Source of the DNA: Branchiostoma floridae
Taxonomy: Eukaryota; Chordata; Leptocardii; Amphioxiformes; Branchiostomatidae
Assembly (NCBI RefSeq): GCF_000003815.2
Contig: NC_049996.1
Coordinates: 1,908,234-1,972,233, forward strand
DNA: 64,000 nt
Direction: 5' to 3'
Shown here: piece by piece, positions 12,401-27,400 of the stretch
Numbering within the stretch: position 1 is the first letter of the stretch
Layout: each line of letters opens with the position of its first letter
Made by a program: the position numbers and the translations under genes
The notes under the pieces: generated by a model
What the model saw: the letters and a program-made list of their open reading frames with translations, nothing else
The model's database searches: none
What the model was told of the DNA's origin: nothing

Positions 12401-15400
12401 ATGCATGTCTAGGTTTTTTTAACTACTTTAACATAGACTTAAGAAGCTTCTACAACTGTTCTTACCCCCTGGTGGGGTCCAGTGCAATGCCTCGTGGGTT
12501 AGCGATTCTGTCTTCGATCACGGTCACACAGACTCGTCCCTGTTTGTCGCACGCAAAGACTCGGTCCGCTTCGTCATCCGTGAAGTACATGTTCCCGGTC
12601 ATCCAATCATATGCCATCTGTTCAACGTCTGAAAAATATCAAAATAGAATATTGTAAAAACATAAGTGTATCAAGAGCCCCATAATCTTATGATGTTGCC
12701 AGGTTTCCTCTTTTTTTAATAACCTCAGAGTGTGTGTTGTGTTTCAGATTATGATCCTGAAAAAATTGGGATTCACTTTAATGGTAGGGTCTCTCTTATA
12801 TCTTTTTTTCTTTTGTTTAGATTTTGGCCAATGTGATATAACACTTAACAGATACATTTTTATACAATGTAATAATGAAATGCATCAGGGCAATGGTATT
12901 TTCAACAACATATTGTAAATACCATACAGATATACAAGTATATGAATAAAGTGAACAAAAAAGTACAACACTTTCTAACATCAACTGTCCAAAGTTTAAA
13001 TCTGTTAAAAGATTACAAAATTAAGCTGCAAGTTCTATACTCACGGTGAACACTTGAAGTCAGTCTTTGCACCTGTGCTCCAGCCTGGGTAAAGTTACTC
13101 CTCTGAACACAGCGCAAGCTACTCTTGGACACTTCTTCCTCCACCTAGCAGAAAAGAAACAAACTGCACTTTATCCACATGTAGAAACAAGCCTTAGAAC
13201 CTGTCACATATTCAGAACCTCCCTCCCAACAACTTTGCACGCAACCAATGTTGGCATTGGCATTAGCCAGAAATCCATCCTATTTTAACTCCAGTTTGTT
13301 CTTTGATCACATCCAAGAAAAATATAACTTTCCCGAGTACTCGCCACTGAAATTCATAGATGGCTGGCCCAGACTGTATTTTAAGACTAGTAGGCAAACT
13401 TGCCAACTAGGGATAGGTACCAGTACAGAAAATTCAGGTCCAGGTCCGGTTCAGGTCCAGAGGATCAGGTCCAGGTCCGGACCTGAACCTGGACCTGATT
13501 CAGAATGACTCATACCAATGGTCCATTTCACTACAAAGAAGTCTGTTAGGTTGAGTATTAGACTCACATTGACTAGAAATGACTACAAACTTATCTGCTT
13601 CGCTCTTGTTATTTTCTTCCACCTGCAAGCGCCAAAACGTGTGAATGCCTGATCAAATAATCCGTTAATTTTCTAATAGGTCCAACATCCGATCCACGAT
13701 AATTTTTTCAGGTTCGGGTTTTCTGGACCGATCCAATGAGATAAACCGTTTTTTTTTTATGCTGTACCAGTACCCAGCCCTATTGCCAACCGATTCCCGA
13801 CCTCAAATGACCTGACTCCTAACCATGGTCTGTGAAAGATTGGGAGGCCATGGTCGGCTACACTGTTTGTGTGACAGAGGCATTAGATTTCAGACAGCCC
13901 CTAACTACCTATATATGCGGGTCATGTCTTTCTGCAACAAACAAATAAGAAAGAAACTAACCACAGTTTTATAACCTACCAGCAAGTCACTACCATCTGT
14001 ATTGATTCTGTTTATGTATACTGAATCACTAGCTTAACACAGCAGGCAACTAACATGATGGGCAAGCCATAGAAACAACGAAACACTTAATGTCAAAGTT
14101 ACTATCACTGTCTTCCCTTTTTCTTCTTCATTTAATCAAATGCAGTAATAATACCATTATGATACATGTTGTTGAAAAAGCCCTACCTGGACCCAGCATA
14201 TTTTCTGATCCACAAGAGAGATATCCATGGCCATTGCTCCAGTTGTGAGAAGTTCCTTGCCAGGTATGGCGGTACCATTCAGGTTGAGCATATCCAATTT
14301 TTGTCGGTTGGCGACCACCAATACTGCACTGTTGCCTAGAGGTTGGGAACAAAAGACAAGAAAGTAATTATAAGTCAGAAGGTGACTGTATGAAAATGAA
14401 GCAGAACTTAAGCATTGGAGGGGTGTATGATTGAAAAACACATGACACTAGTCATTGTTTCTCCAAGTTAAGCAGATCATCAGTCCATAAGAAGACCTCA
14501 GAACCACAGTAAAGAAAAGAAAACTGAAGTGGCAAGGCCATGTGTCAAGTCATCGGGACTAACTAAAACTATCATACAGTGAACCGTCCAGGGAAGAAGA
14601 AAGGGGCATAGGCAACTGGAAAGATGGGGGCATGACATCATAGAATGGACAGACATGACACTAAGTCAAACAGTAAGGAAAATAGATAACCGGGAAGGTT
14701 GGAGAAAACTGGTTGGATGTCAGATCTTCTGAGGTGCCCAAAAGGTCAATACCAGTAGGCTTTTGTATATAGTTATCTTTGATTTGACTTTTTAAAAAAA
14801 TTAAATGAATCCATCAAACTCAAACCAATAATGAGTGTTAAATTTAGAAAAAGTACTTGTATGTAGACCTTACAATATCGCATTGCTGTAATTCACTTTG
14901 TCTTCTTGGTACCAAACTTTCACGGTCTGAGAAAATTTAACTTGTTCTCGGAACTAAATGTTCACTGTCGCAGCAAGTGCACATAAAAAAAAGCCTGTGA
15001 ATTATTTGTTATCAGTAATGATAAGTTCATGTTACAGTCGTCACCGTGAAAACTGTGAACATAACAGTACATTGAAAAAATCAGGAATTACAGTGTGTAT
15101 AGCATGCTGGACTGTATCTTACTGTTTTGAGCCTTGCAGGTTTTCTTGTCAGACTGTAAGGTGTACCCAGGTGCACAGGAGCAGGTGTAAGATCCCACAG
15201 TATTCTCACAGTGCTGGTCACAGTAACCTGGGAGCTTGCACTCATTCAGATCTGCAAAATGCAATGCATAAAAGAAGGTTAGATATCGATATGCTAAAAT
15301 GCAGTTACTCAAGCACAGGGTTGCATGTAGGGATGCGTACCTAAACCCACGTTTAGGTACAGGTCCGGATTCGAATCCAGAGATTTAGGTACAGGTCCGG

Positions 15401-18400
15401 ACCTAATGAGTCCGGACCTAAATGCATGGCATTGAATATCATATCATAATATTATGTTATATTATGTTATAATGGCAAAACAATGTATTAAAAAGGGTAG
15501 AAGCATGTTTGAACCAATAAAAACGTGTTTATTATGGTAGACACATGATGCAACAAAAATTTGACCCTTGTTGCTTTTCCCTCACTGGGGCTCAGAGACT
15601 GCTATGGTGATTTCACAGTAATTTTATCTGTCAAAGTGGCCATCTCCTGACCTGTTATTCTGCCTGGCTTGCACTAATTAGATACAGGTCCAGTACCGGT
15701 ACACCAGGGTTCCGGTATTTTTGTATCTGTACCTAATTGATTGTACCGGTACTGTATCGGTACAGTGTACCGGTACACATCCCTAGTTGCATGTCTCCAG
15801 GACCCGTCATTTTCTGTCTCACGACAGAAATTTGCTTGTTGGGCCGAAAAAAAATTGGCACAAATTTATGAAAATGTAGGCTAAGCTAGGCTAAGAATGA
15901 CAAATTTTACATGGCAAATTAAAGGGGCATTCAACTCCAGACGGGATTGTTATTTTCCGATAGATATTAATTATAGAAGTGACAAATGTATGCTACGTAC
16001 CATTATATGATAGAGAACCCATTAGCCCCACGCGCATTAAAAACATTCAGTCTTCTTCAAAACTCCCAGAGTACCCTCTAATTAAATCAAATAAATCTCT
16101 GCCTATGGCTGAATACAATGTGCCTGACAACGCCTGACTTAAGATACAAAGCTAATTTCAGGGGCGCTAAGCAAAACACGTCTGATATATGTTCTTTGAT
16201 ATCTTGTGAACAATTGACCTTCTTGGTGTGCTAAGCGCCCCTCATTTATGCCGAAAATTTTCACGATAAAGGAAGTGTCTACACGTATAGGGAATACATG
16301 GGTAGGGTTTGCATGGGTTTAGTGAGTGCTATATTGTTTTACAAACACACATTGCATAATTCACCACAAGTGGAATTCCACAAAAGGTTGGCTGATCATG
16401 TATTCATTGATACATTATCTATTGGAAAATAACACTCCCTTCTGGAGTGGAATGCCCCTTTAAGATGAGCTTCTAAACAATGGGTGGAAGGTCTTATACA
16501 GATGTTCTGTCTACAATGTTAGTGCTCTACATATACTGACCTTTACATGTTCTGTCAGGGCTCACTACGTAACCGTTTCTGCAGAAACAAACTCGGCCCT
16601 CTCGCGACACAGTACACGCTTCTTCGCAGTCTCCCCTCCCATTGGCACACAGTCGGGGTAATGCTGAAATCATACACACAGTACAGGAAACTAGACTTGG
16701 CCAATATCAACCAAGATCTGAGTATAGTTATTAATTAAAAGGTAGAGAAAACAGTGTCTATTTGTCTCTGTGTATCTCAATTTCTTCCTTGTTGTCTCTC
16801 TTTTCCTATCTTTGCATGTGTGTGTGTGTGTGTGTGCGATCATGTCTGCATCTGTAGTGTGTGTAAGTGTGTGACTGTGAGAGATTAAGTGCATTTTTTG
16901 GGTATCTTGCATCTTATTTTTGTAATTTTATACATAATTCAATATTTTACAATCTTGTGACATCACTCCGTCAACCACTTTAACCACTTTAAGAAAACTG
17001 TTTTGCTACATGTCCCATTATAGCCAAATCATTGGTACCACACATAAAACATAAGCAAGAAAAAGAGCCAACTCACAGGTACAATGTGGTCCCTCGTCAT
17101 CACCACTGGGACAGTCCGGCTTGTTGTCACACAGCACGTCAAAGTGGACACAGGTGTCCGTACATCGTCCACCCTCCGGACACTGCTGTATACAGCGGTA
17201 GTGGTTGGCTGGACACTGGTAGTTCTGCAACTCTGGACCTACCAAGAACAAATCACATTACAACATACAATTAGTTCAGTTTATTATTTGGAAAGCAAGA
17301 ATGTGCATGTACAGCCTGTAAGTATTAGTGACCAACTCCGCATTAAGTCTTCGTCAAAATTTGAACGCTGGCCAAATTTTTACATAAGCTGGAGCTCGCC
17401 GAATCACAGAGTGTCGACCATATTTTTTGCAGAAAATCAACCCATTCACAAGTTGGATTAGGCTGAGTGTTTCATACCAGAAATCTAAGTTATTGTGTTT
17501 TTACCTTTTTGGTACACAGAGGTTTAGATTCCAACGCATGTGCTGCTTAAAATTGCCCAAAGCCCTAGTAATACTAATAGCCATACTCTGGCCGAAAATG
17601 CCCAATGTGGCCATTTATTCGAAATGATCAAAGCAACCATTCTCCTATGTGGCCTACAATACATATAAGCTTGACTTTATTTGGATCAACAAAACCATAG
17701 GGAGTCTCTAATAAACCAGGCTGAGGTTCCCACTTTTGTGGGCAGGAACTCTAACTATCCCTCAGCTAGTTTTATGTCATTGTTAAATTTTGCATTATTA
17801 ATCTTTTAAAATAAAGATTTCTTCTTTTACATGTAAAGGAAGATTACTCTTTTAAATTTTACACACATAAAGGTTCTAATAACAATAGGAGAGACACTTG
17901 TAAACTAGCTAACAAATTTGCAAGACACTTCTAAACAATAAGAAGACACTTCTAAACTAACAGTTACACATTCCTACAACATAAGAAAAACTAGACTACG
18001 TGCAGCACAAAAGAAACATAAAGCACAATCATATCAAAACAAAATAAATCAAAGATAGGTAAATCATATCAATAAGGTTACAAAGATCAGAAAGCACCGA
18101 ATAAGCTTAAGAAATAAAAAAAATCATTTTGATAAGATATAGTTACAGTAATAGTTTAGGTTGACAGAAGGTGTCAAGAGGCTGAAAATAGCTTGGACTT
18201 GTTCATTCTTTCCTGATTTTGAACCCTTCTTTGGGAACCATTGTTTTAGATTTTTGTTTTAGACCGTTTATACGACACTACATTTTCATGAATTTCCTGT
18301 CAAGAAGTTAACATTTTTAGATGAAATTTTGGTCTGTCCCAACGATCAAATTTCTGTCCCAGAACAAAGTAAAGGGTCCTGGAAACAGCCCAGAATTAGA

Positions 18401-21400
18401 ACAAGTCCTACAACTTGCTACTTTCAACCTCCGACAATCTCTCAATAGGAAGATGACACCTTACCCACGCCCGAGGTACCTATGGATCCAGGATAGGTAG
18501 AAGGAATGAGAAGGCAAAGAAGAAGTTGGGTCCAAACGTACGCACACACCATGATGCTACTATTGTAGACAAACGTTCACGGTTAGTAAAAAAAAAACTG
18601 TTACAGAGAATAATCTCGCAACGCAAAACGGGCTAGCAGCTATCAAGGTGATCTAGGAGGGGGGGGCAAGGCAGGAAGTCTGAACTAAGAGGTTTGACTA
18701 CTCAATGGTAAGACTAATAATATACTCTTTCATCTGGCTGTCTATCCTATGCTACATCTATGTAGCTATCAAGCCATTCTTATATGCAGAGTCTGGTCTG
18801 TGGCCTATACAATATACTTTGGAGAGGTTTGGTAAACTAGGCTGAGATTCCACTTTTGTGGGCATGGTCTTTCACCTGCTATCAGCCAATCAGAGAATTG
18901 TCTTAATGTTTTCTTTAGGTAAAGCGATACTCTGATTGGCTGATGCCACGCCCACAAATGTGGAAAATTCAACCCAGTTTAACAGAGCCTCACTAAGGTA
19001 CATGGTTGTATATCGTACAAGATGAGGCTCTACATTGGAGAATGCTACCAAGCTGAACAACACAATAACATTTAAAGCATTCTAGCTATTTCTGACAAAT
19101 AAACAACATACACATGTAGTAACATCACTACAAGACACTTCTACTTGGTAGGCTCTTCAACAATAAACAGTTTTGACAAATCTTAACAAAAGCATAAGAC
19201 AGGAGTCACACAGAAAATCTGAAATTGATGTCTTGACTAAAATAAATAGTATCAAGTATTTTGTCTTTTACAGAAGAGTAGAGTCATTTTAATACTCAAT
19301 TTTGTTTCCAGCAAATATACACAGTGGCAATTTTTCATTCATCCCATCTATAAAGGCCACTTATTACACCTCTGAAATTTCTCTTTCCCTTCCTTCACAG
19401 TTTATTTGATTGGTACATGAGACCAACAAGAGGAAAGGGGATTTTGAAGGGATTTCTTTCGAGGTAAACATAACGGAAGACCTGTCCCTACAAATCCGGT
19501 GAGATCTCAAACTGACGTCAAAGCCGAGGAAGACGGGATTTCCAGATCAACCTTGAACTTGGTGAGGTCGTGAAGAAAAGAGATGGTGAGAGACAGAACT
19601 ATTGATTTATTGGAAAATCTTTTTTGTTGTCACAGCAACAACAATTTATTTTCTGCGTTTTCAGATATTATATTGGCAAAGTTTTGCAAACAGTCAAGAC
19701 CAAAAATAGAGCATTTATCAATAATCATATCTTGAAACTGTGTTACAGGCTTTCCCCTCAGACCCCTTATGATCTTTATTAATTTCAAGTTCAGTAATAT
19801 TTTTTTTCAAATCCGAGAACCAAAATGTAAAATTGCTATGGCCTATCATAGGGCACCGTTCTCTGGAAAAAAATTGGACATGCATTTTCAATTACACAAG
19901 CAAAATCAATATCAATGCATATATCATCATAGTAATTAATCATAATCATGAACAATTTATGAATCAATATTTGACTTTGCAGGAAGAACTGCTGATTTAA
20001 GTTAACAAATTTGTTTATTGTAAATAAAGTCCACATTTTGAAATCTACTCAAAAGCCTCTTACAATGACACAAATACAATCCGATATGTTGCCAATAAAA
20101 ACTGAACTCTTTTCCATCATGTACATTTATACATTATTATACGTATCATCAAGGCATCTAAATTCATGGACTACCGCTCAAGAAGCTTGACAGTATGTCA
20201 AAGACTCTTGAGTGGCAATTTCACAAGATAGCATGCAAAATGTGGACAATAAAACTACGACAATCGTTTACTTACAGATTTCTGGCGATTCGTCGCTGCC
20301 ATCTGTACAGTCTTCCTCTCCGTCACAGCGCCAACCTTTGGTGATACACGTTAAACCATCCAAGCACGCAAACTGCCCCGGTCCGCACGTCTTATCCGCT
20401 GTAGTACACAAACAAGACAAAAACAGAACGTGAACCCAGAGGAACAACATGGTATTCTTCAAAATGACTGGATCACAACAACTTTGGAACAAACTATTTC
20501 TGAATCAGTTGAAAGGGTATCTCAATGGACTGTGCCAAATTGTGCCAGGAAAGCGCAAATTTTTGCCAATTTTCCCTTGAGGTCAAACTGATATGCGACA
20601 TGTTTGCGTATGAGGTCCAGACCAGCGAAACAAAATGGTGGGTTCCAGAATGTCATATTCTCAATTTCCATACAATATGACCATATGAAATCACAGTACT
20701 GCCACTAAATTAAAAGCCAATGCACAATGATCATAAATTTGCAGTTGTGAAAAGCTGGTTTGCACCATTTTGCAAAACTTTGTAACTTTAAAAAGTAGTT
20801 ATAGGCAATACCAATTCCATTTTTTATTCACAATTTCCTTTGAGCAAAATGTGAAAAAAGATTGTTTGACTTTGAGGATGTGTTTTAACCCTTTCAAAAA
20901 GTGGTACAATCCTAATGACAATGTTCTCTGACTTCCTTTGCTAATCGGTATTAGATATAAATACCATACAAACTGTACACAGTGTAATGTCCTTAATGAG
21001 TTACTAAGTGCTACACAAATTGGGGAGGTTAGCATAACAAAATACAAACTATGTTAGTAATGCTTTCAATAAAATGATGTTATAACGTTTGGTAAGAAAA
21101 CATACATGTAAACGATATTTGGAAAAAACACAAGTCAACTTTGTTGGACGTTTTGCATGCCCTGTTTTAGCAAAACATAATCTTGGACAGTTCAGTTCCT
21201 AAACATGCTGCCATGCTGAAAATTTATAGCAGCAAGAAACAGACACAACAAAATTTTGTTAAAACTAACAAATGCTGTTAGGAAAATGTTAGGAAACAAA
21301 ATACAATCAGTCAAAAACAATCATTGAAAAGTATTGTCTTTAATATACTGTATAATCATGCTCCTTGCTTTATTTCTTCATGAAGATAGTAGTAAAATGC

Positions 21401-24400
21401 TGAAAGTTAAAAATGAAAGGTTTAACGTCAGTTAAAACAAGGTAGGGGACAGTTACAGGCGAAACTGCTTCATTTTCAACTGTAGGGTGCAGAAAGGACG
21501 TTCTCGATTGTGTGGAAAAAATTGACCGTGAAGTTGAACTTGACCAAGTTTAGCTCACTGAAGAGGTAAACTTCCACCGTAAACTTCGTACAGAGAAGAC
21601 AGATGCTATGTACAGATTTACATGTTCATTGTACCTAACAAATTTTCCTAGCTCTTTTACAGTTTTTGACAAGAACTAAAAACAATGGACCATGTCCTGT
21701 ACTGCAACCCTTTCCAGTAGCATGCATGACAGGTGATATTCAAATTTTTAAACTCTTGGTCCAGATGCAAGGTTGCTAACCAGTGGACTATGCATGCTCC
21801 AAATGTGTAAAAAGTTGAATCAGAATTAAAGCTAATGAAATTTCTTTATATTCTGACAAAACAAAAACAAGGAGACAACTTTTGATCATCCACTGTTAGA
21901 GTAAACAATTCATATTCTAAAGAAGGTTAAAACTCATACTTGTAACATTTTGATCTGATGTCTACATTATTGAATTTTTTTTTCACTTCAAAAGAAGACT
22001 CTTTCTGCACCCAGTTGAAGGACAAAGGGAACAAAATCAGTCATGAGTATGAGTTGATGTAAGGAAAACACAAAGATTAGAACCACACAAGGGACGGGGT
22101 TTAAAACTCGGGAGCTGGAGACCAAGGGCCGCCAGACAGCCAACCAGAGCCCACTCACGGCAGTCCGTCTCATCGCTGTGGTCGCCGTCGCCATTGTTAC
22201 AGTCGTAATCGTCGTCGCAAACCCACCCGGCGGGGATGCAACGCTTGTTCTCGCACTGAAACTGGTTAGTCCGACATGTCCCGGGCTCGGGCTGTGCTAG
22301 AGGGTCTGAAAGGGGTCAGGAAGGAACCTGATCAGGAATTGCGACAAAACCTAGTAGAAGCCAATTAATTGCACAACGGATAATCGCACACTTCTGGTAA
22401 TTGCACAGAATCCAAACCCTTGGTGGTGCGGTCCAGCTGAATAACTTTGCTTTGTTGTGCAACAACATCCGGATAATTGCACAAAATGCCCTGGCAAATG
22501 GATTGTGCAATTAAACGGCTTCTACTGTATAACGTAGACGATGCACGCAACACTGATCACTTTGAAATACGGAAAAACAAAAAAGGGATTTACGAGCCCA
22601 TGCACCTTTTCAAGTTCAACTTGTTGGTGAATATACTATGGAAATTGACATAACAATTGAAAAAGCATGCTTTCATTGATATCATGCATGGTATCTTTAT
22701 ACTTGGAACTATTACATTTGCCTTTCAGATTTTCAAGATTGTCCTTCCAAATTCTTATAGAGACCAGAGTTTTCTACAGTTGTCAAATGAATGTACCCAG
22801 TGATAATTTTTAAAGTCATATTGTTGTATATCAGGGAAACACACACACACACACAAATCTTAATTACATACAATAAATCAAAACTACTGATTTCGGCTCA
22901 AGAAGAAAAGCCTGCAACTCTCCCCATGCATTCATCAAAGTAAGTATTTGAACATCAATCAATGTTTGTATAATCCCAGTACTCAGCGAAGCCTAGCCTC
23001 TCACCAAAACTAATGGAAATCAATAAAGTGACAAGTTTCAAGTGTTTGTGGAGAGTCAAACCTTGAGCAAGAACCTACTCCATTTATTGATTACAGTAGG
23101 GATATGCCCCAGAGTACACATGAGCCAAATCCAATCAGTTCCTTGGTAAGTGCCCTTGGATATAGGAAACCTTGGCTGTATGTCAAGATATGATAAAAGA
23201 ATGAAAATATTCCCTCAAACTTTTCTATTGCTATATTACTTTTTATCAATCAATTTCCTATTGATAGACATACAGACTAAAACGTATCTACATGTACAAT
23301 GTATAAATAGTCATACCTTCAATTATCATAAATCATAAAACACATTTGTAGAGTAAAACTCATTGCCACCAAGAACTGTAGGAACATCCAAATAGATAGC
23401 TTTTAACAACACTTTAAGCTAGATGTGCAAATATGTTAGGTGTGTTGTTAAGTGTAATATAAGTTACAACCAACTGCTGCCATGTTGTGTTTCTATAAAG
23501 TTGTGTTAAGGGAGGTTATACGGGCTATAAAGATACAGATAGAGGATGGTGTGTTACACTCAAGGGCAGCTATAATGGTTATACTGATACAGGTTCAGAA
23601 ACTACTATGTTACACTGAAAGGCAGTTAAACCAGCAATATAGATACAGATACAGATACTAGCTTAGACACAACCGTACATCTACACTATCTCTGGCAAAT
23701 CGTTTTCTTAATTTTTATGACCATTCCCTCTGAGTGTGACCCACTAGTGACCTCAATCACAAGAAAATCAATAAAGAAATATTTCAAAGTAACATTCTCC
23801 CTATTGACCTCATTTTTTAACAGATCACATAAGTCAAAGGTGCTGTAGGTATTGCATTACAATAGACAGTAGGTGAGTAACGTCTTTGCTTTGATGGTAT
23901 GAAAGTAATTATTATCAAAAGAAGTATCATCATCATCATCCACTGGTTTCTCCACCTAGTCATAACTTTCCTATCTTTCCTCTTGGAATCAATGCTAGTA
24001 AAAGCATAGCCTTTTTAGCAAAGAGAATTATGTACCAAACCGCACTTGGCCACATTTATTGAGGGTCTTCCTAGGGAGTAAATTATTGGCACACCCATTT
24101 CCCCCCAAAAAACGTTCAGATCAGAATCATCTCTTGTGCAATATTTGAGGTCTTCAGTTTGGAAATTTTTTGGGTACTCGTGTCATTAATTTTTCCCATT
24201 TTTTCCAAAAATACATTTTTTTCAATCTATTGTCATACAGTTATTGAGTTAAGTTTTCTAGGAGAGAATTTTTGTGTCCTGGAGATACATGTAGCCCAGT
24301 GCAGCAATACCGTAAAGGGCCAATAGTCTACCCTATATGTTGTAGATGTAATAGATCAGCTCATTATAAGGCACACAGGCCCTTTTTTACCAGCCTTGAG

Positions 24401-27400
24401 TGACAAGCAGAGCCTGTGCCTAGTACTTCCTGGTACACAGTGGTACTGGGCTGTCACCTCCTGACATTCCTGGGTCTGTATGTTTAATACTTACAAAACC
24501 TCACCATCACAAAAACCCAACCAACCCCTATAAAACACTCTGAATACTGTAAATACATTTAAGTTCACGGGGATTTAATTTCGCAGTAGCAGCAAAATGG
24601 ACTTTTCATGGTGGTTTTAATTTCGCGGTAGCGTCATAGACTGTATTCACATACTATAATGAATAAATGTTCCCGATGGTTTTAAGTTCGCTGTGAAGTG
24701 GCCACCACGAAAATCGCGAACATAAAACCACAGCGAACATTTCTGCATTTACAGTATTGCGTGGAGATATGTGGTCTACGAACTCTTGTTCAGTTTTTTT
24801 GGAATGAATTTTAGTCAGTCCCAACAAGCAAATTTTGATATCAGAGACGGAAGGACAGGTCCTGGAGACAGTCTTGTGTAGCAATACTGTATATTTACTC
24901 AATGCCCAACAGACTACCTATATCAGTATATGCTATACATGTAATAGATCAGCTCATTATAAGGCACGCAGGCCCTTTTTTTACCAGCCTTGAGTGACAA
25001 GCAGAGCCTGTGCCTAGTACTTCCTGGTACACAGTGGTACCAGGCTGTCACCTCCTGACATTCCTGGGTCTGTATGTTTAAAGTTACAGAAACAGCTGCC
25101 ACACACAGGGTTAGGGGCGGCCATCAAATGGCACTGCATGGTTTCCAGATGAGCTGCTGAAAGCTGCAAGGGTGTGCAAGATTTCAGGGATCCAAATTCA
25201 TTTTGCTGTGTGTGTGTGTCTGTTTGTCTGCCTCTGCTTCTTTGTTTCCGGGTATTTGTCTTCAGCAAGCTGCAAGATTGCCCAAGACTTTGGGGCTCAA
25301 AATTTAATTTTTACCCCCATGAAAATGGAGGTGTTGTATTTTTTGTATCCGTGTGTCTGTGTGTATAGGTGTGTTTCCAGATATCGTTATTTGTTTTCAG
25401 CATTACTTTAGAACATCTTGATGATATGGATTGTAAATCTATTTGATGTGTGGATAGTGGTTGGGCAGACAAAGGTGAAGATGAATTTTGGGCCCCCTGG
25501 AGTGTGACCTTGGTATTGCAAGAGAACTTCAGGGCATTTTGCATCTATTGTCCCGGTTAGGAAAAGGAGTTCTATAAATTATATAATAGCTAACTTCAAA
25601 ACTCAAGTAATATAAAAAAAGGTTTCATTATTTTTCCAACACTTACGTGCCAAGAATATGTTGCATATTCAGTATACAATAGAACCTTATCCTAAACATA
25701 TATCTAGTGCACCGTCAGCCAAAACTTAGGTGCACAGCTCTAATTTCTGGTGCATTAAAGTGTGTATACATATATGGACCCAGTATTTCAAGCCCTGGAT
25801 TTAGCTCTACTTAGTACTTGAAACACAGCCCCAGTTTTGAAGATCATGGTCTACTTCAAGAGCTCTTATCTACAAGTTTACCTTAAGGAATACCTTCTTA
25901 GAGGAAAACAAGATAACAGTTAGAAAACACGAGACAAGAAACACTACAGAAGCCATGTATACATGATTGTATGTTGTGGGAGAGCATGTCAGACATTTTG
26001 TAAACAATGCCGGAACAGACTAGAATTTGTCGAATTTTATGTAACCGCTGACAGAAGAATTTGGCACTGAGTTCTTTTGAAATGTTAATCTTTGTAACAA
26101 GGTATTGTGTAAGCTGCAACAAACCTTATTGCATATGTCAGCATATTATATACTCAATGTCTCAAAAGTATACTTTGCGAAAAGTTTTAAAAGTCAATGA
26201 CCAGACAATACAAGAACAGCATGAACATAATTTCCTGTATTAGTCATACATACCTAATATGCAATTATTTGCCGGACTAATCTAATGAAAATAGCTTATT
26301 CACAGGGTAAACTTTAATTGGCTGTCAAACCTGTTAAAATGTCTTATTAACAGGTGATCAATGCTTAGAGGCAAATTTCAAGGTGTCAATGAAAGATTTT
26401 TTTATGAATTTGTCTTAACAATTGTGTCCTTGGGAATTAGACACTTTATACAATTTTCCTCACTTCACACAGTGGTAGATGAGTACCTAGTTTTGTCCCT
26501 CAGTTAGGCCATTAAAATGGAGGTTCCGTGTATGAAGACAGCATGTTAAAGAACCCACCACACTCATGGAAAAGAGTATGTACAGGTATAAGTGGTTCCT
26601 TACAGTTCAATGGCCGCAACTGGGACAATTACTGCTGTACTGAGGTCACTAGGCACTGGGCACATGCTGCCTTCTTAAGTTCTTACTATTTAGTATCAAC
26701 AATCGTAAGCTCCTTGTATATGTAATTCAGCCCTGGCTGCAAAGACATAGTAATCGAGCCCACCCACCCAATGACAATAACACAAGCTTCCAGCGTAAGT
26801 TTACCAGCTTTTTTTCTTTCTTTTCAGTTTTCTTCCGAACTGTTGAGTTTCCCCCACCCTTAGCAGGTGTTTAAGTGACTAACAAGAGCCTGAGGTCACC
26901 TGAGTTCCTTTATGTTTCACTAGCATGCCGCCTTCATCACAACAAAGGACTTCCACGGCCTTGGGGCATTCTTTCTTACCTGTTGTCACTGAACAATTAC
27001 TGAGAGCTTGATGAGTCAGGGTTTAACAATGAGTAGAACTGGGTGTCATCAGAGGTTACTGAGCATATACATGTACTTTGTGAGGGAAACGTTGGGGCAT
27101 TCATACTTATCTAACAATTAAGGAGCAATTGAAAAGTCAGGCTGGTAAGGTTTAACAATGGGTAGAACTAGGTATCAGCAGAGGTTACTTAGCAGACACT
27201 TTGTGTTCAATGAAAATTTAAAATGGCAATTGCGTGTGTTAAAACTTGGTTAAAAAAACATTTGCTGCAAAATCGATCATTGCCTCAAAATTAGCATTAG
27301 CACAATATAACAAATTGCATATGTTATATTCATTTGGGAATGGGAAAATTATCTAAGAGCCGACCAGAAACTAGTCTCTAATATATTATGCTAAATGTGA

